A stretch of 16,760 nucleotides of DNA from Methanobacteriota archaeon (GTDB lineage Archaea > Halobacteriota > Bog-38 > Methanoflorentales > Methanoflorentaceae): positions 17,607 through 34,366 of the forward strand of contig PMYA01000105.1 of NCBI GenBank assembly GCA_003170935.1, written 5' to 3'. This document shows, one piece after another, positions 7,469 to 14,263 of the stretch. A program made the translations under genes and the position numbers. Under the pieces are notes generated by a model. The model was given only the letters and a program-made list of their open reading frames with translations, did no database searches and had not been told where the DNA came from. Every line of letters begins with the position of its first letter. Position 1 is the first letter of the stretch.

Positions 7469-7903
7469 ATGTCTATTGAAGAGACAAATCGAGCAATTGT
7501 GCTGCGCAACTTTCGAGCGTTCGATTCAGGCGATTTACGGACGCTCGAAGAAACGACTGCGCCCAGCTTTGTCGATCATAACCCACTGGAGGGTCAATTG
7601 CCGAGCGTAAGGGGCACGAAGCAAGCCAGTGCAATCTATCGTACCGCTTTTCCTGATGCCAAAATCGTCGTCGAGGACACGATCGCGCAGGCTGATAAGG
7701 TGGTGATTCGGTGGTCTGGACACGCGACGCACAAGGGACCTTTCCTAGACGTGCCCCCCACTAACAAAAGGGTAACTCTGGAAGGAACTACCATTTTCCG
7801 CGTCGAGAAGGGTAGAGTTGCGGAGCAGTGGGGCGAGCTGAACTTGTATGGTATTCTCCGACAGCTAGGTGCATCTAGTCTTGACCGGCGATTGCAGGAA
7901 TAA
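7469..7903 (+). CDS. SnoaL-like (NTF2-fold) ester cyclase family protein
   Basis: This 144-aa protein has the single-domain NTF2-like cone fold of SnoaL-type polyketide cyclases and related proteins. Visible are the N-terminal helix with VLRNFRAFDSGDLRTLEE, the pocket motif SFVDHNPLEGQ, GTKQASAIYRTAFPD, VVEDTIAQADKVVIRWSGHATHKGPFL, and the C-terminal strand pair TIFRVEKGRVAEQWGELN. The His-Asn and the Trp-Gly-Glu are typical pocket positions. In archaea, substrates for these stand-alone proteins are unknown; a role in antibiotic synthesis should not be assumed. There is no good Shine-Dalgarno before the ATG. It follows the DUF2769 gene on the same strand and may be co-transcribed. The next gene converges across a 274-nt spacer in which I see no gene. 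Confidence 0.82.
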   Translation: MSIEETNRAIVLRNFRAFDSGDLRTLEETTAPSFVDHNPLEGQLPSVRGTKQASAIYRTAFPDAKIVVEDTIAQADKVVIRWSGHATHKGPFLDVPPTNKRVTLEGTTIFRVEKGRVAEQWGELNLYGILRQLGASSLDRRLQE

Positions 7904-8177
7904 AGCGCGCAATGTGACAAGTTTGTAATTGTTTGAAGGGCCCAATCCCGATTCGAAATGAATCTGGAGCGAGCGATCGAGCTTCGATGCGTCTCAAACT
8001 ACAGCTTTATTCGAAATCCCGTGAATCATCCTAAATAATACATTCGACCACAAGAAGCCGTACAAAGGGGTTCTCATACGATTTGAAGCTAAAGAATGGC
8101 TGTAACATCCCTTTTTGAAACGAAAATTTGCTGTTTAGCTAAAAGATTGGAGCGCGTGCGGTGAAATTTATCTGGGT

Positions 8178-8669
8178 CTATCTGAGCTCCTTTGGATCGC
8201 CGATTTTTCTCAGTTCGTAAGCAACAAAAGGAATTATCACCATAGCTGTGGCAATTACGGCGGCGGCTGAAGCCCCGATGACGTTGTATAAAGCGAGAAA
8301 CACCGAGAAATAAACGCCCGCATATAAAGGCACAATGCCCCATAAGATGAACTTATGACTTCGCCAGAGGAACTGTAGCGTCTGTTTCTCATCCATCGGA
8401 AAGCGCAAGTGGTGGTATAATGGAGGCAAGATGAAGATGAGCGTAGCAGATCCCGTACACACAAGTGCTAAGAGGAGAAAGACGCGAGGAACGATCCAGG
8501 GAACTTGAGCTGTGTATGCGATAGACACAGTGAGCAGGAAACCGAAAAGGATCCCAGAGACTGCGGTAAAGTGTCGCACTTCTGCGAGTATATCACCTAT
8601 TCGTACATCATGTTCTCTGATTTTTAGCAGCATCCCTTCTGCTAAGTCGCCGGATGACGCGTCGGTCAT
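8178..8669 (-). CDS. Four-helix membrane protein, DUF6328-like
   Basis: This 163-aa integral membrane protein has four predicted membrane helices at about residues 35-53, 60-82, 106-127 and 130-151, with a charged cytoplasmic-looking N-terminus. The pattern of an acidic start, FGFLLTVSI in helix 1, and PPLYHHLRFPMDEK between helices 2 and 3 resembles DUF6328 as I remember it; that assignment is tentative. Function is unknown. It begins 18 nt after the deoA stop on the same strand, with GAGG upstream of the ATG, so it may be read through from the AMP operon. Its base composition (27 G+C in 60 on the line at 8281) is like the chromosome and unlike the GC-rich operon, so it was probably not part of the same acquisition. 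Confidence 0.6.
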   Translation of the reverse strand: MTDASSGDLAEGMLLKIREHDVRIGDILAEVRHFTAVSGILFGFLLTVSIAYTAQVPWIVPRVFLLLALVCTGSATLIFILPPLYHHLRFPMDEKQTLQFLWRSHKFILWGIVPLYAGVYFSVFLALYNVIGASAAAVIATAMVIIPFVAYELRKIGDPKELR

Positions 8670-8681
8670 AACTCACATCCT

Positions 8682-8699
8682 CGGTCGTTAGGGCGACCG
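8682..8699 (-). other. Inverted repeat over the deoA stop codon
   Basis: CGGTCG at 8682-8687 and CGACCG at 8694-8699 form a perfect 6-bp stem whose 6-nt loop contains the deoA TAA. No T-run follows. On the minus-strand RNA the hairpin sits just before the GAGG of the next gene, so it could limit translation or stabilise the 3' end of the operon mRNA. It may also be chance in GC-rich DNA. Confidence 0.3.
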
Positions 8700-10238
8700 T
8701 GGGGGACTGAAGGTTTGCTCGATTACCATAGTTCGGTTGTACGGGAGCTTGTCTAGGATCATACCCTCGATAGTGACGGGGGTCAGCTTTCGGGACAGCT
8801 CCACCGCTTGGTCCAGTTTGGCACGGATGTCGGCGTAGATGGTCAGCACCGCCTCCCCCTCGTCCACGCGGTTTCCCCGCTTCTTATGGAGCAGGACCCC
8901 CGCCCCCTTGTCCTGAGGAGACCCGGCGGCGCGGGCCAACGCGACCAGTTCCTTGTTGCTTATGCTGTTGACGTAGCCACACCTGTTGGCTGTAACATCG
9001 TAGCTATGCTGCCCGATTTTTATGTCCGCGGACCCGATGTTGGGGTTCCCACCCTGTGCGGCCACGATCTCCCTGAACTTATCTAGGGCATTGCCTGACG
9101 TGAGCAGCTCCTGGGCCTTGACCTCCCCTTGCTTTATCCCGCTCATCTCCAGCAACATGCCGGCCACTCCGCAGGCCTTCTCGACAACGCTGCTGGGATG
9201 CTGCTCGCCCTCTAGTATGGCGATGGCCTCCCGGGCTTCCAAGGCCGGGCCGATGGCCCTTCCCACCGGCTGCCCTCCGTACGTGATGGCGCATTCCACG
9301 TGGATGCCCAGCATCTCACCCAGGTCGACGAAGTCCTTGGCATACGCCTTTGCCTTCTCCATAGTGGGCGCCTTGGTCTCTTCACCCATCGGGATGTCGA
9401 TGGCCAGGTACTCTGCCCCCACCGCCTTCTTTTTGCTCATAACCGAGGCCAAAAGCTGGGCGTGGGGGTCGATGCCGAGCGGATACTCAACCCTAATGAT
9501 GAGGTCGTCAGCCGGGGCGAGGTTCACCGACCCGCCCCAGACCAATGCCCCTCCCGTGGCCTCTGCGATGCTGCGAAGCTTGTTCCCGTCAAAGTCCACT
9601 CTGGCGAACACCTCCACGATGTCGGAAGTACCCGCCGCCGAGCTGATGGCCCGGGAGGAGGTTTTAGGGATTAGCAGTCCGGCCGCCGCGACTATCGGGA
9701 CCACGATCAAGGTGATTTTGTTGCCTGGACATCCTCCGATGGAGTGGAAGTCGAACACCTGGGAGCGGTCGAACTTGATCGTCTCTCCGGTTTCCACCAT
9801 CGCTTTGGTCAGGTCGGCCGTTTCCCGCAGGTTCATGCCGTTGATGTAGAGCGAGGCGATATACGAGGAAAGTTCGATATTACTAAGGTTGTGGGAGCAG
9901 ATATCGCCGATGATCGTCCGAATCTCTTCAGTGGTCAGCTCCTTATCGTCCATCTTCTTTTTGATGAACTCGATCGATTCGGGCTTGGACGTCGCCACCA
10001 CCTCGATGAGCTCGTCGGGGTCTGGTCCTAGCGCGGACCACGCCTTACCCAGGATCCCCACATCCCCCTTCTTCACCACAGTATCGGTGGTTTGTACGAC
10101 GGTTACCGCGGAACTGCGCTCGTGTTTGATGCGCACTCTGTCCTGTTCTCTTACTCCGATCTCTCGGGCGTCCTCTGTATGCAGGACCGCGGTGAATTCC
10201 GCGGATTCCATATCGATGTACTTTGCTGTGAGCTGCAT
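8688..10238 (-). CDS. deoA: AMP phosphorylase (archaeal DeoA)
   Basis: This enzyme phosphorolyses AMP (and CMP/UMP) to free base and ribose-1,5-bisphosphate, the entry step of the archaeal pentose-bisphosphate pathway. From ATG 10238 it has 516 aa, normal for the archaeal family, which carries an N-terminal extension of about 85 residues over bacterial thymidine phosphorylase. Motifs are FDFHSIGGCPGNK, the phosphate-site segment KTSSRAISSAAGTSD, GGALVWGGSVNLAPADD, SVMSKKKAVGAEY, and KGAGVLLHKKRG near the C-terminus. An upstream in-frame GTG (10250) overlaps rbcL; I prefer the ATG, which lies 2 nt after the rbcL stop with GGGG upstream. It is the last gene of the AMP operon and shares the high GC of rbcL and e2b2. 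Confidence 0.95.
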   Translation of the reverse strand: MQLTAKYIDMESAEFTAVLHTEDAREIGVREQDRVRIKHERSSAVTVVQTTDTVVKKGDVGILGKAWSALGPDPDELIEVVATSKPESIEFIKKKMDDKELTTEEIRTIIGDICSHNLSNIELSSYIASLYINGMNLRETADLTKAMVETGETIKFDRSQVFDFHSIGGCPGNKITLIVVPIVAAAGLLIPKTSSRAISSAAGTSDIVEVFARVDFDGNKLRSIAEATGGALVWGGSVNLAPADDLIIRVEYPLGIDPHAQLLASVMSKKKAVGAEYLAIDIPMGEETKAPTMEKAKAYAKDFVDLGEMLGIHVECAITYGGQPVGRAIGPALEAREAIAILEGEQHPSSVVEKACGVAGMLLEMSGIKQGEVKAQELLTSGNALDKFREIVAAQGGNPNIGSADIKIGQHSYDVTANRCGYVNSISNKELVALARAAGSPQDKGAGVLLHKKRGNRVDEGEAVLTIYADIRAKLDQAVELSRKLTPVTIEGMILDKLPYNRTMVIEQTFSPPRSP

Positions 10239-10240
10239 AT

Positions 10241-11479
10241 CTATCCCCACTTATTGATCGCTTCTCGGAACTCCTGATGGCTCTTGGAATATTCCGAAAA
10301 AGGGATCCCTTGGTATGCCGCTTCGACCGCCTGGACCATAGCTCGGGCCCCGCTCCGGACCCCTCCGGGGTGTCCGGCCACGCCCCCTCCCGCTTGAATC
10401 TGGACATTAGTGCCGGTGATCTTCACCAACGGCTCGATGAGCGCGGGGTGCATCCCGCCGGAGCATACTGGCATCACTTTTTCGTATGGAAGCTCAGGCC
10501 CGACGCAGGCGCGCTGGTTGGCGAGGTCTTCGGCCGAGCTGTCCTTCATCTTGCCCACCCCGAATGTCCCTACGTGCAGGGCATCCCCGCCGCACATGCG
10601 GACCAGTTTGGCGAACACTACCATCGAGACGCCTAAGTCCTTATTGCGGGTAATGGCGCCGTGCATGGTGCGGTGGACGTGGATGGGGAGTTTGATGGAT
10701 GGGTCCTCGGCTAGTACCTGGACCGCGGCGAACCCGCACGTGATCACGTCGACCATCAGCTCCGACGCCCCCAGTTCCTGGGCGCGTTCTGCGACCTCCA
10801 GGATCTGGTCTCCCCTGGTGGAGACATTAATGGCGTGTATCATCACATGCCCTGTCTCTGCCTTGACTCGGTCGATGGCCTCGGCGATAGCGACTACCCT
10901 GTCCTCCAGCGGACAGAACCTCTGGTTGGACAACGTCTCGTCATCCTTGCCGTTGGTCAGCCCCCCCATTCCAGCCTCATAGATGAAGTCAGCCATACCC
11001 TTGGGGGGCAGCCCGATCTTCGGCTTGACGATAGTACCTACTAAAGGTTTTTCCGGTCGCTTCAGGATCTTCCGCAACCCTGGGATGCCGAACTTAGGAC
11101 CCTTGAACTCGCGTAGCATGCTGTGGGGGAACTCCACGTCCTCCAGGCGCACACCTTTTAACCCCTCTAGGCCAAACAGGTTACCGGCAACGACGCTGAG
11201 GATCTGCGGCACTCCCCCGATGTCGAGGCTGAAAATGTCCTCCGGGTAAGCGATGGTCGCGACGTTGCCCTGGATGTCGATGACCCGTCCATGATATTTC
11301 TCGAAGATCTCATCGTTGAGGGTGGAGATGCTCGTCCAGGTCCCCGTGGACTGCTCGGTGGCGATGGCCGCCGCGGCAAGCTTGATGTCTAAGTCGGTCG
11401 TGATCTTATATATGCAGATGACGTTGGCATCGGGGTCGACGCGCTCTCCCAGGTGCAGATATTTCTCCGAATATTCCAT
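10241..11479 (-). CDS. rbcL: RuBisCO large subunit, divergent archaeal form III type
   Basis: It carboxylates ribulose-1,5-bisphosphate to two 3-phosphoglycerates using the product of the isomerase encoded upstream. The 412-aa protein keeps the main active-site residues: E42, T47 and W48 (TEQSTGTWT), N100, K152 and K154 (TIVKPKIG), carbamylated K178 with D180 and E181 (KDDE), H267, H269, R270 and H273, H302, loop-6 K310 (GVGKM), S340-GG and GGG 364-366. It is therefore a likely true RuBisCO, not a form IV RuBisCO-like protein. Odd points are TNG in place of the usual Asp-X-X directly before K178, and a loop-6-to-SGG distance about 16 residues shorter than in Methanocaldococcus as I recall it. 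The ATG follows a GAGGG site, 2 nt after the e2b2 stop. Confidence 0.94.
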   Translation of the reverse strand: MEYSEKYLHLGERVDPDANVICIYKITTDLDIKLAAAAIATEQSTGTWTSISTLNDEIFEKYHGRVIDIQGNVATIAYPEDIFSLDIGGVPQILSVVAGNLFGLEGLKGVRLEDVEFPHSMLREFKGPKFGIPGLRKILKRPEKPLVGTIVKPKIGLPPKGMADFIYEAGMGGLTNGKDDETLSNQRFCPLEDRVVAIAEAIDRVKAETGHVMIHAINVSTRGDQILEVAERAQELGASELMVDVITCGFAAVQVLAEDPSIKLPIHVHRTMHGAITRNKDLGVSMVVFAKLVRMCGGDALHVGTFGVGKMKDSSAEDLANQRACVGPELPYEKVMPVCSGGMHPALIEPLVKITGTNVQIQAGGGVAGHPGGVRSGARAMVQAVEAAYQGIPFSEYSKSHQEFREAINKWG

Positions 11480-11481
11480 TT

Positions 11482-12435
11482 TTATCCCTCGTTGGCCTCG
11501 AAGATAGACTCCTGTCCGAGTTCCCTGACTATTACCTCGTAAGCGGCATAGGGGGAGACCACCCCGATTTCGGTGACGATGGAATCGATGTGCTCGGCAG
11601 GAGTGGAGTCGAAGACCGGGTTCCGGACCTTTACCCCAGCCGGCAGTTCGCGTGGGTCCACGATCTCACGGGCGTCCCGTTCCTCTATCTCCACCAGCTC
11701 CCCCATTACGGTCTTGGGGGAGAACTTGTAGGTCTCCGCGCAGACTATGAACGGCACCCTCGCCTCCTCGGCGGCCAGGGCTACTTGGGAGGTGCCGATC
11801 TTATTAATAAGCGCTCCGTTAGAGCAGATGGTGTCCGCCCCCACGAGCACGATGTCGACCTCCTTCATGATCCAGCGCACCGCGCTGTCGATGATAAGGG
11901 TGGAGGGGATCTGTGCGGCGGAGAGGTCCCTCACCGTCAGCAGACCCTGCCTCCACGGGCGCGACTCTGTGGCATAGACGCTGATGTCCTTGCCATCAGC
12001 GTGGGCGGCCTTGATGACGCCCAGCGCGGCCTTGCTGTTGCAATGGGTGAGGACGGCCATCCCGCTTTTCAACCGCTTGGAGCCGATCCGTCCAATTATT
12101 TCAACGGCCTTACTGGACCGTTCTATGAAACGGTCGGCGTTGGATATCACTAAGGCGCGCAGCTCTTCTGTCTCCGTCGCCTTGGAAGACCCCCTCAAGG
12201 TGGCCTGGACCGCGTTCCAGAGCGATATAGCAGTGGGCCGGGATGAGATGAGCGACCTTCTACTACCCTCTAGACGCCGATGCAGTTCTGCGAGGTCATC
12301 GCCCTGATATTCTTGGGCCTGCTGCCGGAGCGCTTCTGCCGCGCTCCTAGCGATCAGTCCCGCTCCTCTGATCTCCATGCTCTTGATAGAATCAGCAATC
12401 TCGATCAATCCCAACGTGACACCATCCGTATCCAC
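11482..12435 (-). CDS. e2b2: Ribose-1,5-bisphosphate isomerase (eIF2B-like)
   Basis: It converts ribose-1,5-bisphosphate to ribulose-1,5-bisphosphate, linking AMP phosphorylase to RuBisCO. Within the frame beginning at 12450 the motifs are MEIRGAG at 25-31 (phosphate site), SRPTA, LTHCNSKAAL with catalytic Cys137, VGADTICSNG with catalytic Asp206, and NKIGT. The Cys and Asp match C133 and D202 of the Thermococcus enzyme at constant offset, separating it from eIF2B proper and from methylthioribose-1-phosphate isomerases. GTG 12450 is the longest start. GTG 12435 fits better: a TATA-like box at 12454-12463 would start transcription close to it, and the N-terminus then has a length like that of the Thermococcus protein. 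It is the first gene of the AMP operon; the RuBisCO gene follows after 2 nt. Confidence 0.93.
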   Translation of the reverse strand: MDTDGVTLGLIEIADSIKSMEIRGAGLIARSAAEALRQQAQEYQGDDLAELHRRLEGSRRSLISSRPTAISLWNAVQATLRGSSKATETEELRALVISNADRFIERSSKAVEIIGRIGSKRLKSGMAVLTHCNSKAALGVIKAAHADGKDISVYATESRPWRQGLLTVRDLSAAQIPSTLIIDSAVRWIMKEVDIVLVGADTICSNGALINKIGTSQVALAAEEARVPFIVCAETYKFSPKTVMGELVEIEERDAREIVDPRELPAGVKVRNPVFDSTPAEHIDSIVTEIGVVSPYAAYEVIVRELGQESIFEANEG

Positions 12436-12453
12436 ATGACTCGGTCGCACGAC

Positions 12454-12463
12454 ATATAATTTA
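12454..12463 (-). promoter_or_regulatory. TATA box of the AMP/RuBisCO operon
   Basis: On the minus strand this reads TAAATTATAT, in a GC-rich setting. Its centre is about 24 nt before GTG 12435, consistent with a leaderless or nearly leaderless mRNA. The element overlaps the region just before the alternative GTG at 12450, which would then lie upstream of the transcript. This is the only strong A/T box between this operon and the methyltransferase gene stop. Confidence 0.45.
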
Positions 12464-12557
12464 GCCAGTCACCCGCTACCTCTCACTTTCTGCTCGTTTG
12501 GTTTCGAATAATTTAGTTAAGTGTTACCTTTTTAAGCGAAGAGCAGCACAACGCCTC

Positions 12558-13376
12558 TTATTTTACTCCGTAGAGAATGCCAATCGAACCGAGCATAAAG
12601 CGAAACCTTAGCGCCTTTGGAACGATACCCGAATGAGCGGTATCGAGAAACTCGACGCTTTCGATACCCCAACTCCTGATTAATTCGAGCAAATCTTCGA
12701 CATCGCCGTAGAGTCGCGGCACTAAGAATAGATCTTGAAAGGCGAACGCACCGCCCTTCCGAACCACCCGCAATGCCTCCTCGATCAGGTCCCGCTTGTC
12801 CTTTGTATCGCTCACTTCATGAAAGACCAGATTGCTTACCGCAGCGTCGAAGGATCCCGCTTCAAAAGGTAAGGCCGAAGCGCTTGCTTTTTGGAAGTTG
12901 ACGCGGTCCGCCACCCCCTCAATCGTTGCGTTGCGCTCACAAACGGCTCGTGAATACCCCCACTTTCCACCCCAATAATCAATGCCCGTGACGCGCGCGG
13001 TGGGGAAGCGTTTGGCCATGTTAATGGTAAGGGCGGCATTTCCACACCCGATGTCGAGGGCGTGGCCTTCTCCGTCCCACTCTACAGAGTGCAACACAAG
13101 TTCACGGATTTGCGCCTGTAAGTCCCCACCTCTTAGGGAGAACCGATACCGCGCATACATGAAGTACCCCAACGCCACGAGGAATGCTGTTGCCCCGACG
13201 ATAACAAGAGGAAATACGAAAGAGAGGCCTAGCAGAAGAATCGCGAGCGCGCCCAAAGCGTAGAGTATTCTCACCGAGACCCAATTGCCGTAGTCTGGTT
13301 GATCCGTTCTCAATTCACCCACCGTGCCTTCGTTATAATCAGAAACAATGCTACGAGTTTTTGTTTCATTTTGCAC
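12558..13376 (-). CDS. Membrane-anchored class I SAM methyltransferase
   Basis: The protein has about 272 aa. An N-terminal soluble stretch of about 30 residues is followed by two hydrophobic helices (about 36-55 and 56-76). A class I methyltransferase domain then faces the cytoplasm: motif I HALDIGCGNAALTI (106-119), motif II region VTGIDYWGGKWGYS, a Val-Asn-Phe turn, the motif ALPFEAGSFDAAVSNLVFHEV, and the late RVVRKGGAFAFQDLF. The SNLVFHEV segment and general layout resemble methanogen methyltransferases acting on small molecules or lipids, but the substrate cannot be deduced. The start is TTG 13379 or GTG 13376; I chose GTG. A TATA-like CTTAAGCTATTAC upstream would again give a short or absent leader. 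The gene stands alone between the AMP operon and a divergent spacer. Confidence 0.82.
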   Translation of the reverse strand: MQNETKTRSIVSDYNEGTVGELRTDQPDYGNWVSVRILYALGALAILLLGLSFVFPLVIVGATAFLVALGYFMYARYRFSLRGGDLQAQIRELVLHSVEWDGEGHALDIGCGNAALTINMAKRFPTARVTGIDYWGGKWGYSRAVCERNATIEGVADRVNFQKASASALPFEAGSFDAAVSNLVFHEVSDTKDKRDLIEEALRVVRKGGAFAFQDLFLVPRLYGDVEDLLELIRSWGIESVEFLDTAHSGIVPKALRFRFMLGSIGILYGVK

Positions 13377-13379
13377 CAA

Positions 13380-13720
13380 TCAAAACGGCAAAACGGCGGT
13401 GTAATAGCTTAAGTGTTATCGTTTCGCTGCGTTCTATCTCTTATTATATGATGGCACCAAAAACAGGGAGGTTAATTCATGCCACCTTATGCTGTGTTCT
13501 TTCTTGTGACAGCGCTCACAAAGCAAACCTAAGTTGCTTGCAGTGTCCCCAGGTCGCTAAACAAGTGCACGATACAGATACTGCAGACTTACGTAAAGAA
13601 CTGTATGTGTTTTGCACGAGATATAATACTACAAAACGATTCGATCAATAAAACACTAAGTAACAATAGGAAGCAATTGAGATTAGAGCCAACTAAAAAA
13701 CGAACCGGAGGACAAAGATC
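13380..13720. other. Divergent 340-nt spacer with doubtful Cys-rich frame
   Basis: This spacer separates the methyltransferase gene from the nitroreductase gene. It holds the presumed minus-strand promoter near 13401-13412 and a plus-strand TATA-like GATATAATAC at 13619-13628 that could serve the nitroreductase gene with a leader of about 70 nt. A plus-strand frame ending at 13651 encodes a stretch with CCVLSC and SCLQCP. A good GGGAGG site at 13466-13471 precedes an ATG at 13479 in a different frame. The arrangement suggests a small Cys-rich gene broken by a frameshift, or chance. Confidence 0.3.
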
Positions 13721-14239
13721 ATGGACGCGCTAGAAGCCATTCAAACGCGTAGAAGCGTGCGAAAATACGAAAAAAAAGAGATTAACGATGAGATCGTAGA
13801 GAAACTCCTCTCGGCGGCGATGAGTGCGCCGTCGGCGGTGAACCAGCAGTCGTGGGAGTTTATCGTCATAAAAGACCGCGAAATGCTCGACGCTATTCCG
13901 ACGTTTAGCCCGTTTGCCCGGATGGCAGCACACGCACCCCTTGGCATACTTATCTGCGGCGATACGCGGAACCTCATCGCCCCTGGATTCTGGGTGCAAG
14001 ACTGCTCTGCAGCTACGCAGAACCTTCTTATTGCTGCTCATGCGCTTGGATTAGGGGCGGTGTGGACCGGGGTGTACCCGATGGACCCGATGGACCGTCG
14101 GGTGATTGGGTTTACCAAGCACTGCCAGCTCCCTGAGGGCGTCGTGCCGCTTGCGTTTGTGGCAGTAGGCTATCCGGCTGAAACGCCGCCGAAACAAAAC
14201 AGATTCGACCCACGTAGGATTCATACAAACGTTTGGTGA
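13721..14239 (+). CDS. Nitroreductase family FMN protein
   Basis: This 172-aa protein is a short nitroreductase-fold flavoprotein that would use FMN and NAD(P)H to reduce an organic acceptor. The N-terminal IQTRRSVRKYEKKEI gives the FMN-phosphate arginines. SAPSAVNQQSWEFIVI follows, then GILICGD, QDCSAATQNLLIAAHALGLGAVWTG (FMN ring and dimer interface) and the C-terminal GVVPLAFVAVGYPAE. C-terminal Arg residues (RFDPRRIH) also suit FMN-phosphate binding. Length and motifs are normal and intact. The ATG has a strong GGAGG 9 nt upstream. The NAD(P)-binding reductase gene follows after 24 nt on the same strand, suggesting a two-gene redox operon; the natural substrate is unknown. Confidence 0.92.
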   Translation: MDALEAIQTRRSVRKYEKKEINDEIVEKLLSAAMSAPSAVNQQSWEFIVIKDREMLDAIPTFSPFARMAAHAPLGILICGDTRNLIAPGFWVQDCSAATQNLLIAAHALGLGAVWTGVYPMDPMDRRVIGFTKHCQLPEGVVPLAFVAVGYPAETPPKQNRFDPRRIHTNVW

Positions 14240-14263
14240 ATGACGCAACTGCTTTAATTTGTT

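Noticed and set aside
8089..8343. 84-codon minus-strand frame over the membrane-protein gene
   Set aside because: It is in another frame of the well-supported four-helix membrane protein and shows no coding character.
9022..9849. Long plus-strand frame opposite deoA (275 codons)
   Set aside because: Long antisense frames are common in GC-rich genes. It lies wholly within deoA, which is intact and recognised.
11590..12153. 187-codon plus-strand frame opposite e2b2
   Set aside because: It is an antisense shadow in the GC-rich isomerase gene with no motif of its own.
12517..13418. TTAAGTGTTA occurring at 12517-12526 and 13409-13418
   Set aside because: A 10-nt match is expected many times by chance in a window of this size, and the flanks do not match.
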